Source: Cyclobacterium sp. SYSU L10401
GTDB lineage: Bacteria; Bacteroidota; Bacteroidia; Cytophagales; Cyclobacteriaceae
Reading direction: 5' to 3'
DNA length: 64,000 bases
NCBI RefSeq assembly: GCF_010993705.1
Contig: NZ_WOFO01000013.1
Span: forward strand, 1 to 64,000
Under the pieces are notes generated by a model. That model ran no database searches, was not told the DNA's origin, and saw only the letters and a program-made list of their open reading frames with translations. This document shows positions 7,180 through 16,416 of the stretch, piece by piece; positions within the stretch are counted from its first letter, which is position 1; each line of letters starts with the position of its first letter. Position numbers and translations under genes: made by a program.

Positions 7180-9228
7180 TTATTCAAAATCCTGATCGGA
7201 CAAAGATACATTTAATTCTAAATTATCCACTTTTGAATTCAGCGGAACTGGGATCATGGGACTTTTCAGAGACATTTCAACAGGAAATTTGACCCCTTCA
7301 AACTCCTGATAATCCGTATAAGTGGTTTCTCCTGAGATTTGATTTTCGCTTCTCAGCTTAAGTCCCGTATCCATACTGTAATAATTCGTGACCTCCCCTC
7401 CGGTTGGGTTTGAAATTACCACCTTGTAGGCTGATTCCCCTTCAATTTCGGATGCCCCGTCTAAAGTCAGGGTATACCCCATGTTTTCGTAATACAACTC
7501 GGGTATCAACCATAAGGAAGCCATTTTGACATCTTCATATTGCTCGTCGGAAAGGGTTTGTGACTGCCCCATTGAACTGACAGTTGCTTCTCCGTTTTTC
7601 AGTATGGTTTTGGAGGCCTCATTGCCCATCATCAAAACTTTTTGGATCATTCGTTGCCCTTCCATATCGTGTAAGGCCACCATGTCCAGCTTGGTGCCCT
7701 GTACTTCTGCCGACATTTCCAATTTGGCAGATTTAATGCTCTCTGCTGCATCCCTGCCTCCTATGGCTGACAGATAATCCCCGATAATGTCTGTGGCTGT
7801 TTTATTGGTATCGGACAATTCAATTTGTTGTACCTCATCTCCTGTTTCGTTGTATAGCCTGACTTCCCCAAACTGGGACAAACCTTCCCTGATTTCAGAT
7901 CCGTTTCCAACTACTGTAATATACAGGTTCTCTGGCATCATGTATTTCTCGGCAACCTTATTGATATCTTCCACGGTCAGGGCATCGAGCCGTTGCAGGT
8001 AGTTGCTGTAATAATCATCGGGAAGTCCATACCTGGAAATATTAATGGCAAAAGAAGCGATGTTATTGGGGTTTTCCAGAGATCTCCCAAACCTTCCACT
8101 TAAATTGGCTTTTGCCATTTCAAGTTCATCCTCTGTTATCCCATTTTCAGCCAGGTTACGGATTTCATAGAGCATTTCATATACCGAAGAATCGGTAACC
8201 GCATTTCTGACAGAGGTATTGGCAGAAAATTTTGCGATCAGTTTATCTGAGCCAAAACTAGATCTGGCCCCATAAGTGTAGCCTTTGGTTTCTCTTAGGT
8301 TTCCATTTAATCTGGAGTTAAACCCTTCTCCCAAAATAAAGTTTAAAACTCTTGTAGCCATGTAATCTTCATTGGGAAGATGCATTTCCACAGGATAGGC
8401 CAGGTTAATCACAGATTGGACAGCAGATGATCTATCGAGTAAGGCCACATGGTTATCGGCAGGGGCGGATGGGGAGGGGTATTCAAACTCAGGCACATCT
8501 CCCCTTTCCCAGGATGCAAAATACTCGTCTACTAATTTCCGGGCCTCCGTTTCATCTATATCACCTACTATGGCCAGATAAGCCACGTTTGGTTTGAAAA
8601 AAGTTTCATAGTATTTCTCAACATCTTCCACTGTAACCTGCTCTACCGTCTTTTCCGTGAGGGGCTCCCCATAGGGATGATCCTTGCCAAAAACAAGTGC
8701 ATTGGAAACGACCCCGGCCAAATAATCAGGGTCATCCTTGGAGGCAGCCAGGTTTGTCAGGGATTGTTTTTTCAGCTTATCCAACTCTTCCTCGGGAAAT
8801 ACCGGGTTATGCAATACGTCAATCATCAAATCCAATATTTTTTCCTGATGCTTTTTCAGTGATGAGGCCGAAATAGAAGTGGAACTCGCACTTAGGGAGG
8901 CTCCAATGAAATCTACTGCCTCATCTAGCTCATCCTTTGTTTTGGAGGCGGTACCTGCCATCATCAAATCTCCCACAAAACTGGTAAGCCCAGCTTTATC
9001 CCCTTCAAAAAGAGGGTCCCGGTCCAAAATCATATAGAAGGCAACCCTTGGCAGCTTGTCATTGGGAACCACAAAAACTTTCAACCCATTTTCCAGGGTA
9101 AAGGTAGCAGGATCCGTAAATTCTATGGTCGGAGCGGGTCCGGGTTTGGGTAAAACACTGCGGTCTACCTGAGCCTGCAGGTGAAAAACGAATAAGCAGG
9201 CTAAAAGAGATAAATATAGTTTTTTCAT
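7180..9228 (-). CDS. M16 family non-catalytic subunit with extra C-terminal domain
   Basis: A 682-residue exported protein has a signal peptide ending near HLQAQ (about residue 20). An M16 peptidase-like pair of domains follows (about 35-450), then an additional domain (about 460-682). The HxxEH zinc motif expected near residue 85 is absent, with SFVGD in its place, so it should not bind zinc. It keeps the arginine-tyrosine substrate-binding motif (RETKGYTYGARSSF) of M16 C-terminal halves. Together with the neighbouring HFFEH-containing protein it probably forms a heterodimeric periplasmic peptidase. It lies 18 bases after the catalytic subunit gene. The extra domain is duplicated as the next gene. 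Confidence 0.9.
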   Translation of the reverse strand: MKKLYLSLLACLFVFHLQAQVDRSVLPKPGPAPTIEFTDPATFTLENGLKVFVVPNDKLPRVAFYMILDRDPLFEGDKAGLTSFVGDLMMAGTASKTKDELDEAVDFIGASLSASSTSISASSLKKHQEKILDLMIDVLHNPVFPEEELDKLKKQSLTNLAASKDDPDYLAGVVSNALVFGKDHPYGEPLTEKTVEQVTVEDVEKYYETFFKPNVAYLAIVGDIDETEARKLVDEYFASWERGDVPEFEYPSPSAPADNHVALLDRSSAVQSVINLAYPVEMHLPNEDYMATRVLNFILGEGFNSRLNGNLRETKGYTYGARSSFGSDKLIAKFSANTSVRNAVTDSSVYEMLYEIRNLAENGITEDELEMAKANLSGRFGRSLENPNNIASFAINISRYGLPDDYYSNYLQRLDALTVEDINKVAEKYMMPENLYITVVGNGSEIREGLSQFGEVRLYNETGDEVQQIELSDTNKTATDIIGDYLSAIGGRDAAESIKSAKLEMSAEVQGTKLDMVALHDMEGQRMIQKVLMMGNEASKTILKNGEATVSSMGQSQTLSDEQYEDVKMASLWLIPELYYENMGYTLTLDGASEIEGESAYKVVISNPTGGEVTNYYSMDTGLKLRSENQISGETTYTDYQEFEGVKFPVEMSLKSPMIPVPLNSKVDNLELNVSLSDQDFE

Positions 9229-9246
9229 TGTTCTCGGCTTTTTGAA

Positions 9247-10584
9247 TTATTCCTGGCTTGCAGCAGTTTGCTGTGATTTTGGCAAATAATATAGCACCAC
9301 CCGTCCATCTAAAGTCAGGTATTCCCTGGCTACTCTCTGGATGTCCGCCCTACTCACTTCCCGGTATTTTTCCAATTCCCTGTTAATGTATCCGGTATCT
9401 CCATAAAACAATTTGGATTCAGCCAGATTTTGGGCAATACCTTCAATAGAGGAGTTTTTACTTACCAAATCGTTTTCAATAATGTTTTGGAGTTTCTGAA
9501 AATCCTGATTTGAAATTCCTTCCTCCTGAACCTTCTGAATCAACAAATCCACCTCCTTTTCCAGGTCTTCGGGTTCAACTCCCATATTGGCAATACCATA
9601 CATGATAAAAATACCCCCATCTTCCAGGTCCAGTGGAATCGCTGCAATCACCAGGGCCTTTTGCTGCTTGTCTACCAATTCCTTCGTCATCAAAGAGGAT
9701 TTCCCTCCAGTGAGATAAGTGGATAACATTTCCATCGCATATGCGTCAGGATGGTTTTTGGGAGGCAAATTGTAAGCCTGGATGATGGCAGGAATCTGAA
9801 TGTTGTCATAAATCACATCCCTAATTTCTTCCGTCTTTCGGGGCTCCTCTATTTTTGGTCTATAGATTTCCTTTTCACCTTTTGGGACTTCAGAAAAATA
9901 TTTTTTTACCCATGCCTCCGTTTGATCGTAATCAATGTCCCCCGCTATTGTAAGGATAGCATTGTTGGGCACATAAAAATCCTTATAAAATTGCATGAAC
10001 TCATCCAGACTTGCTGCATTCAGGTGATCCAACGAGCCAATTGGCGCCCATTGATAGGGATGCTTGGTGTAGGCCCTTACCAGTGTTTCTGGTAGAATGG
10101 TACCATAGGGCTGATTGTCATATCGCTGTCTTTTTTCTTCCTTTACTACTTCTCTTTGTGTTTCCAAACCCACCTCATCGATTTTGGCATGAAGCATCCG
10201 CTCACTTTCCAGGTAAAGGGCCAGTTCCAGGTAGTTGGACGGCATTAATTCGTAATAATAGGTAATGTCATTGCTGGTGAAGGCATTCAATGCACCACCA
10301 TTTCCTTCCACCAGATCGGTGTATTGACCCCTTTCTATGTTCTCTGAACCTTCAAAAAGCAGGTGTTCAAAGAAATGGGCAAATCCGGTTCGTTCAGGAT
10401 CCTCATTCTTTGACCCAACATGGTACATTACTGAGGTGACCACTATGGGTGTCTTGTTGTCCTTATGCATGATCACATGAAGACCGTTATCCAGGGAAAA
10501 TTCCCTGAAATCAATATTGGTCTGACCAAAAGCTGCGGCATGATAGAAAAACACACCGATTAGCCAAATAATATACTTTTTCAT
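9247..10584 (-). CDS. M16 family zinc peptidase, catalytic subunit
   Basis: This exported protein of 445 residues, from the ATG at 10584, has a signal peptide ending near AAAFGQ. It carries the inverted zinc motif HFFEH (HxxEH) in FAHFFEHLLFEGS and the downstream glutamate in QREVVKEEKRQR, as in M16B (mitochondrial processing peptidase-like) enzymes. Its C-terminal half lacks the R/Y motif that its partner retains. A TTG two codons upstream is a less likely start. It is the first gene of the leftward three-gene M16 operon. Substrates are probably peptides or unfolded proteins in the periplasm (inference). Confidence 0.92.
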   Translation of the reverse strand: MKKYIIWLIGVFFYHAAAFGQTNIDFREFSLDNGLHVIMHKDNKTPIVVTSVMYHVGSKNEDPERTGFAHFFEHLLFEGSENIERGQYTDLVEGNGGALNAFTSNDITYYYELMPSNYLELALYLESERMLHAKIDEVGLETQREVVKEEKRQRYDNQPYGTILPETLVRAYTKHPYQWAPIGSLDHLNAASLDEFMQFYKDFYVPNNAILTIAGDIDYDQTEAWVKKYFSEVPKGEKEIYRPKIEEPRKTEEIRDVIYDNIQIPAIIQAYNLPPKNHPDAYAMEMLSTYLTGGKSSLMTKELVDKQQKALVIAAIPLDLEDGGIFIMYGIANMGVEPEDLEKEVDLLIQKVQEEGISNQDFQKLQNIIENDLVSKNSSIEGIAQNLAESKLFYGDTGYINRELEKYREVSRADIQRVAREYLTLDGRVVLYYLPKSQQTAASQE

Positions 10585-10707
10585 AGGCAAGTAAATAACT
10601 ATAGTTATGGTTTATGCTTTGTGTTGTTTCGTTACCCCCTAATTTAAACGTTTATCCGTTAATATTTTCGTTTAGGGCAAATTTCCTACTATTATAAGCA
10701 TGAAATT

Positions 10708-11154
10708 TCAGGACTTGATTCTCCCTAATAACGCTTTAATGGCGGCAAGGTTTTTTTCGTTTTGTTCTTTCAGCAGGGTATAAAAAGTTTCTGAAACCAA
10801 TTCAGGATTACGAAGTAAAATATCAAATTCCTTGGTTGCTTTTTTTTCTGCATCCAGGCAGTATTTTGCGATTTCTTTCTGATTGTCATGATCCAAAGAG
10901 GTTTTAAAGTTTTTCCAGGACCTTTGAAATAAATTCAGAAAACTTCCCTCTTCAATGGGCTTCCCCTCCAATCGGTATATTTCTTCATTGAGGCCATCCC
11001 GCAATACCATCTTTTCCTTTGCCCTCTCAATGAAAAAGTCCTTAAGGGAACCCTCCTCTATATTCCTTGCGGCATCTTTATATCCTTTGATTCCGTCATG
11101 GGTATGTTTGAGTACTTCGTTTAGATATTTGATTAGCTTTTGTTGGATTGCCAT
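10708..11154 (-). CDS. PA2169-type four-helix bundle protein (DUF2383)
   Basis: A 148-residue, all-helical protein without a signal peptide matches the DUF2383/PA2169 family. It has HTHDGIKGYKDAARNIEE near residues 17-34 and regularly spaced His and Glu residues. These are ferritin-like four-helix bundles, often linked to stress or stationary phase in Bacteroidota. Metal binding is plausible but not shown. It stands alone between the M16 operon and the divergent PHP gene. Confidence 0.8.
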   Translation of the reverse strand: MAIQQKLIKYLNEVLKHTHDGIKGYKDAARNIEEGSLKDFFIERAKEKMVLRDGLNEEIYRLEGKPIEEGSFLNLFQRSWKNFKTSLDHDNQKEIAKYCLDAEKKATKEFDILLRNPELVSETFYTLLKEQNEKNLAAIKALLGRIKS

Positions 11155-11295
11155 AAATAATTTAGGTCAGCTTGAAAGCCTAAATATACCAAAATGCTTT
11201 CATCCTACCTATCTGTGCGGGTATTAGGTTGTGCTGAGATTTGATTTTAAACAGGGTTTCAATATATTCACCACCTCAATCAACATGATATTACC

Positions 11296-12525
11296 ATGCT
11301 TCCATTCTTTAAATATTTCACCAAACCATTTCCAGGCCTAAGTGCGACCCTACCGGTCATTTTCTTGATTTTTAGCTGTTCCCAGGGTAATGTCCCTGAG
11401 CAGGATAATAAAAATTGGTACAAAGGAAACCTGCATACCCATTCCTATTGGAGCGATGGGGACGAGTTTCCTGAAGTAATCATGGAATGGTACAAAGAAA
11501 ATGACTACCATTTTGTGGCCTTATCTGACCACAATATTTTTCAGGAGGGAGAAAAGTGGGTCAATATCAGGAAAGACAGTCTATATAGGACCGCCTTTTC
11601 GGATTATTTGGAAGCGTACGGTGAGGATTGGGTAGTCTACGAGGAAGATGGAGATGATCTGAAGGTGAAACTTAAAACTTTTGATGAATATTCCCCGCTC
11701 TACCATGAAGCAGAGCGATTTATAATGTTGCCAGCTGAGGAAATTTCAGCTGGGTATGATGGCAAACCCCTGCACCTGAATGCTACCAACCTGGACAAAC
11801 TGATTCAACCAAGGGAGGGCGGAAGTGTAGTAGAAGTATTGCAAAACAACATCAATGCGGTACTGGAGCAACGAGAAGCCTCAGGCAAACCCATGATGGT
11901 CCATATCAATCACCCTAATTTCAGATGGGCCATTACCCTGGAAGACATGATCAGGCTGAAGGGAGAACGGTTTTTTGAAGTGTACAATGGGCACCCTGCG
12001 GTCAATAACCTGGGGGATTCCTCACGGATAGGTTACGAAGAAATGTGGGACTTTATCAATATCGCTTATTTGGAAAAAGAGCAACCTCTCCTTTTTGGCC
12101 TGGCTACCGACGATAGCCATAGCTACCATGAACAGTCTAGCAAACTGGCCAATGCAGGCCGGGGTTGGGTCATGGTCCAAACGGATACGCTCTCTCCTGC
12201 CTCTCTGATCCAGGCGCTGGAGCAGGGCGATTTTTATGCCTCTACAGGAATAACCCTGGAAGCGTTGAGCTACAACAACAACAAATTACAAGTGGAAGCC
12301 CAAGCCAAAGAGGGCGTAAATTATACCCTTGAGTTTATTGGATGCAAAAAAGGTGACAAAGAAACAAGGGTATTAAAAACGGTTCAGGGGAATTCAGGAG
12401 AATTTGAAGTAGGGGAGGACCTGCTTTTTGTCCGGTGTAAAATCACCTCTTCCGAACCCCAACCCAATCCGGTGGAAAACATGACCAATCAACTTGCATG
12501 GACCCAACCTGTACAGCCGGAATAA
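11296..12525 (+). CDS. PHP-domain lipoprotein, putative phosphoesterase
   Basis: A 409-residue protein has a lipoprotein signal (lipobox near FLIFSC, about residue 28). Its PHP domain has metal ligands visible in NLHTHSYWSDG and in VALSDHN; further His/Asp residues appear in MVHINHPNF and ATDDSHS. PHP proteins are metal-dependent phosphoesterases or nucleases. Exported versions in Bacteroidota are annotated only as histidinol-phosphatase-like, and the substrate is unknown. It is monocistronic and followed 151 bases later by the DPP4 gene. Confidence 0.85.
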   Translation: MLPFFKYFTKPFPGLSATLPVIFLIFSCSQGNVPEQDNKNWYKGNLHTHSYWSDGDEFPEVIMEWYKENDYHFVALSDHNIFQEGEKWVNIRKDSLYRTAFSDYLEAYGEDWVVYEEDGDDLKVKLKTFDEYSPLYHEAERFIMLPAEEISAGYDGKPLHLNATNLDKLIQPREGGSVVEVLQNNINAVLEQREASGKPMMVHINHPNFRWAITLEDMIRLKGERFFEVYNGHPAVNNLGDSSRIGYEEMWDFINIAYLEKEQPLLFGLATDDSHSYHEQSSKLANAGRGWVMVQTDTLSPASLIQALEQGDFYASTGITLEALSYNNNKLQVEAQAKEGVNYTLEFIGCKKGDKETRVLKTVQGNSGEFEVGEDLLFVRCKITSSEPQPNPVENMTNQLAWTQPVQPE

Positions 12526-12676
12526 CTTTTTCCTTTTTACCGGGGATGGAAAGTTAAGCCTGTCTCCTTACCAGGTCCAAATAATAAAGGCAAAGCCTGT
12601 CAGGCAACATTTATGGAATTGATATTCTACTTTTCCATAAAGAACAGACTAAAGCGGCCCATAAACATAACGTTAC

Positions 12677-14860
12677 ATGCACCATAATTTAATAAAAGCG
12701 GGGCTTTGCACCCTGATCTTTCTGATCCACAGCTTTCTATTTGCCCAGGACGGTAAAAAAATAAGTCTGGAGGATGTGATCAAAAAGCAAATCTTCCTCC
12801 CACAAACAGTTCGGGGAATCAACTGGATGAGCGATGGCCAATTTTACAGCTCCCTAAAGGAGGTGGGAGGCCATTCTCAGGTGGTCAAAATCAAGCTGGC
12901 CACCGGAGAACAGACTGCTGTATTGATTGATGGACGGGAGCTTGGTCTGAATTTTACTGAATACGCCTTCAATCCAGAAGAAAGCATGGCCCTGCTTGCA
13001 TCTGAGGTAGAATCCATTTATCGCAGGTCCAGCAAGGCTGTCTATCACCTGTTGGACCTGAAAAGCGGGAAGCTTCGGCAACTGGAAAATGGAGAAAAAA
13101 TTTCCTATGCCAGCCTTTCTCCCGATAACAAAAAAATAGCCTTTGTCAAAAACAATAATTTGTACTATGAGGACCTGCTCTCGGGAGAAAAAGTCCAGGT
13201 TACTCGTGATGGAGAAACTAATGTCATCATCAATGGAGCGGCCGATTGGGTCTATGAAGAAGAATTTTCAATGGCCAAAGCATTTGAATGGTCTCCTGAT
13301 GGAAATAAGCTTGCCTTTATTCGTTTTGACGAAAGGGAGGTACCTGAATTTAACATGCAAAAATGGGGTAAACTTTATCCTGAGGATTACCATTTTAAGT
13401 ATCCGAAAGCAGGAGAAAAAAATGCAACGGTAACCATAAAGGTTTATAATTTGGAAAATGCCCAGAGCGAAACCATGAACACAGGCGAAGAAACAGATAT
13501 TTACCTTCCGAGAATGTACTGGGCCAATGACAGCGAAACCCTGGCCATCATCCGATTAAATCGCCTTCAAAATCAAATGGATATCCTTTTTGCCAAGGTA
13601 AACACTGGAAATACAGAAGTGATGTTATCAGAAACGTCAACATCCTATGTAGACCTGAATTACAATGACAATTTTATTTTCCTACCGGAAAACCAAGGTT
13701 TCATCACCACGTCGGAGAAGGATGGTTTCAAACACGTTTACCATCACAGTTCAAATGGCGAGCAGATCAGGCAAATTACCCGGGGAGACTGGGAAGTAAC
13801 CTCATTGGTGGGTGTGGATGTGGAAGATGAGCGGGTGTATTATGTTTCTACAGAACAATCTCCCATAGAACGTCAGTTTTATTCTATAGGCCTTGACGGA
13901 AAAAAGAAGAAGTTGCTGAGCCCGCAACCCGGTACCCATAACATCAACATGAGTCCAGACCACCGTTTCTATATAGATACCTACAGTAGGGTGGACAGGC
14001 CACTTCAGACTTCCCTGTTTGACCGCAAAGGAAGACAGATAAAAATTCTGGAAGACAATCAGGAGCTTCAGGAAAAGATGCAATCTTTTGATTTCAATGA
14101 GAAAACCTTTTTTTCATTTCAAACTCCCGATGGAACCTCGCTTAACGGGTACATGATCAAGCCTCCGGATTTTGATCCCTCCAGAACCTATCCTTTATTG
14201 CTTTATGTTTATGGAGGGCCCGGATCTCAGAATGTAATGAACGCCTGGGGTAGTAGCAGAGACTGGTGGCACCAACACCTGGCGGCAGAAGGATTTGTGG
14301 TTGCCTGTGTGGATAACAGAGGCACCGGTGGCAGGGGAAAAGCCTTTAAGCACAGCACCTACGCTCAACTAGGAAACCTTGAAACCCAGGACCAAATCGC
14401 TGCCGCACAACACCTTGCTTCCATGGCATTTATTGATAAGGAAAGGATTGGCATCTGGGGTTGGTCTTATGGCGGATACATGTCGTCTCTCGCCCTGATG
14501 CTCGGACATGATACCTTTAAGATGGCTATAGCCGTGGCCCCGGTAACTACCTGGCGCTACTATGACACCATATATACGGAAAGATACCTCCAAACTCCAC
14601 AGCTAAACCCTGCCGGCTATGATAATTTTAGCCCTATCAACCATGTAAACCAATTAAAAGGAAATTTCTTGCTTATACATGGTACCGGAGATGACAATGT
14701 TCATTTTCAGAATTCAGTTGATTTGGTGGACGCATTGGTTGCAGCGGATAAACAATTTGATTCCTTCTATTATCCAAACCGCAGCCATGGTATCAGTGGT
14801 GGTAATACAACCTGGCACCTTTATCAAATGATGACGGAATATATCAAGGAAAAGCTTTAA
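12677..14860 (+). CDS. S9 family dipeptidyl peptidase IV
   Basis: This exported 727-residue serine exopeptidase removes X-Pro or X-Ala dipeptides from peptide N-termini. A signal peptide (about 1-23) precedes a beta-propeller (about 40-480) and an alpha/beta-hydrolase domain. The triad is S597 in GWSYGGY, D673 in GTGDDNVHF and H704 in NRSHGIS, nearly the same numbering as P. gingivalis DPPIV. The DPP4 signature DWVYEEE, which holds the N-terminus-binding glutamates, is at about residues 192-198. It fits a protein-degrading lifestyle together with the M16, M28, M61 and M20 peptidases here. Confidence 0.95.
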   Translation: MHHNLIKAGLCTLIFLIHSFLFAQDGKKISLEDVIKKQIFLPQTVRGINWMSDGQFYSSLKEVGGHSQVVKIKLATGEQTAVLIDGRELGLNFTEYAFNPEESMALLASEVESIYRRSSKAVYHLLDLKSGKLRQLENGEKISYASLSPDNKKIAFVKNNNLYYEDLLSGEKVQVTRDGETNVIINGAADWVYEEEFSMAKAFEWSPDGNKLAFIRFDEREVPEFNMQKWGKLYPEDYHFKYPKAGEKNATVTIKVYNLENAQSETMNTGEETDIYLPRMYWANDSETLAIIRLNRLQNQMDILFAKVNTGNTEVMLSETSTSYVDLNYNDNFIFLPENQGFITTSEKDGFKHVYHHSSNGEQIRQITRGDWEVTSLVGVDVEDERVYYVSTEQSPIERQFYSIGLDGKKKKLLSPQPGTHNINMSPDHRFYIDTYSRVDRPLQTSLFDRKGRQIKILEDNQELQEKMQSFDFNEKTFFSFQTPDGTSLNGYMIKPPDFDPSRTYPLLLYVYGGPGSQNVMNAWGSSRDWWHQHLAAEGFVVACVDNRGTGGRGKAFKHSTYAQLGNLETQDQIAAAQHLASMAFIDKERIGIWGWSYGGYMSSLALMLGHDTFKMAIAVAPVTTWRYYDTIYTERYLQTPQLNPAGYDNFSPINHVNQLKGNFLLIHGTGDDNVHFQNSVDLVDALVAADKQFDSFYYPNRSHGISGGNTTWHLYQMMTEYIKEKL

Positions 14861-14971
14861 TGAACAATAACATCTTGGCCCGGGCGGGTTTAAAGCAAAG
14901 TTATTTTCCTTAAGGCTTTTGGCTTCTGGCGAAATTATTCTAAATTGAAAAAGGCAATAAATCCCGAAATC

Positions 14972-15343
14972 ATGAAAGAAAATATAAATACCACCCTTCA
15001 CAGTCTGAGCCTGGCTGCTGTCTTTGGTCTACTTGCCTGGTACTATATAGGTTCTGGGAATACTGCTCCGGTAATCTTCACCTGGATGATCGGCATCCTG
15101 ATTGTGATTGAGATCAGCAGTCTTGCCCTGGTCAGTGGGATTTATCCCGAAAGCCATACCTCGTTTAAAATTGGCATCATCGCAGCACTTTTTATTCTTT
15201 TGGGAATCAAGGGTATGTTGCCTTCCTTTTTTGTCCCTTTAACGATCACATTAATGGCAGTTAACTTCCTTTATAACTTTTACACAAACAATAAAAGGAA
15301 AAAAGGAGGTTTTAAAAGAAAAAAGAGGCCCTTGCGGTACTGA
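14972..15343 (+). CDS. Small integral membrane protein, unknown function
   Basis: A 123-residue protein (ATG at 14972; a TTG at 14945 would add nine residues) has four predicted membrane helices and a strongly basic C-terminal tail ending KRKKRPLRY. I do not recognise the family. The tail after about residue 105 (NNKRKKGGFKRKKR) should face the cytoplasm. It follows the DPP4 gene by 111 bases and may be separately transcribed. Confidence 0.65.
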   Translation: MKENINTTLHSLSLAAVFGLLAWYYIGSGNTAPVIFTWMIGILIVIEISSLALVSGIYPESHTSFKIGIIAALFILLGIKGMLPSFFVPLTITLMAVNFLYNFYTNNKRKKGGFKRKKRPLRY

Positions 15344-15756
15344 ACTTCTAAGCATATCCTACTTCCATAATTACGCTCAGTTGCACTTTCCGTGCTGCCT
15401 TCTTAACCATCTATTGTTCGGATAATGACAAGAAGTCGTTCATTTTCGCACACTTTTCCGTTTGAAAAAAACACTTCTCATTCCTGAGATTTTTATTCAA
15501 AAAAAAGCTTTCATTATTTTCTCCCGCTCATAGCACCCATTTCAGGATTGAAATACCTGGTAAAGTGTATTGAAAACAGACATTTTTGTTCATATCTGTC
15601 CGCATACCGTACACCTGCCCGTCAAATCATGGGCTTTCTCAGGGTTTAAATTTATTAATTTAATTTTTAAGAAATATCTTTTGGCCGATCCAGGATTTTC
15701 ATGGTACAGGTTTGGTATGGTATTCTGCAAAAGCAACCAAACAAAACACATAGACC
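15344..15756. other. 413-base intergenic region, no gene seen
   Basis: This AT-rich stretch lies between two rightward genes. Short open frames on both strands near 15570-15800 have atypical low-complexity composition and no recognisable product. No hairpin with a T run and no full TTTG/TAnnTTTG promoter was found, although the downstream gene must start somewhere here. Confidence 0.5.
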
Positions 15757-16323
15757 ATGAAAACTCTCGTAACATTATTGATGACAATGAGCCTGGCATT
15801 GGGAAGCCTTGCCGCAGAAAAAAGCCTTATGGAAGTTTCATCCATAAAAGTAGGTGAACAAAGATTTACGCTAAGCCTATCGGAAGCAATAGGCAGCGTA
15901 CATGTATCCATCATAAACTCCAATGGAAAGGTAATTGACCGAAACATGTTTATTGTCAAAAGCCCGCTTAACATTCCTTTCAATTTAAGTAAGTTACCTG
16001 AAGGAGAATATAAGATCAAACTTAAAACCAGAGAAGAAACCATTGATTTTTTGGTTGAAAACAAAAAAAAGGTGGAGAAAAAACTATTGGCTTACGCAAA
16101 GCCCATTGATGATAAGACTTTTTCCCTGAAAGTACTGGGAGTGGAAAAAGCGGGAACGGTAGTCACCATATTTGATAAAAGTGGCAAAAAAATAAAAACT
16201 GATAAAATCCAGGCAGTGGGTGGGTTCGTTAAAAACTATCACCTGAAGTTCATGAAATTGGAGGAGGTATACCTGCAGGTCAGGAATGCGGACGGAAAAA
16301 TAAAATACTTGTATTTTGATTAG
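15757..16323 (+). CDS. Secreted beta-rich protein, unknown function
   Basis: A 188-residue protein has a clean signal peptide (cleavage likely after GSLAA, residue 20). The rest is beta-strand-rich with repeated short segments such as LPEGEYKIKLKT, as in secretion-associated or DUF3244-like modules. I cannot assign the family. It is Lys-rich and has no cysteine or lipobox, so it is likely periplasmic or secreted. It is followed by a very strong terminator at 16336-16377, which suggests an independent and possibly abundant transcript. Confidence 0.7.
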   Translation: MKTLVTLLMTMSLALGSLAAEKSLMEVSSIKVGEQRFTLSLSEAIGSVHVSIINSNGKVIDRNMFIVKSPLNIPFNLSKLPEGEYKIKLKTREETIDFLVENKKKVEKKLLAYAKPIDDKTFSLKVLGVEKAGTVVTIFDKSGKKIKTDKIQAVGGFVKNYHLKFMKLEEVYLQVRNADGKIKYLYFD

Positions 16324-16335
16324 TGAAATGGCAAG

Positions 16336-16377
16336 AAAAGCAAAAGGCCCTGAAGATTATCAGGGCCTTTTGCTTTT
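16336..16377 (+). terminator. Strong intrinsic terminator, bidirectional
   Basis: AAAAGCAAAAGGCCCTGA (16336-16353) is perfectly repeated inverted at 16360-16377, around a six-base loop. The 18-base stem ends in A and T runs. It lies 13 bases after the stop of the secreted protein gene and 39 bases from the end of the convergent isomerase gene, so it can serve both. Confidence 0.9.
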
Positions 16378-16416
16378 ATAATTTTCCGATTAGCTGAAAT
16401 TGGCCAAATCATTCCA

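Noticed and set aside
15570-15857. Short frames on both strands in the 15344-15756 gap.
   Set aside because: Low-complexity composition, no family match, and the plus-strand one runs into the start of the 188-residue gene in another frame.
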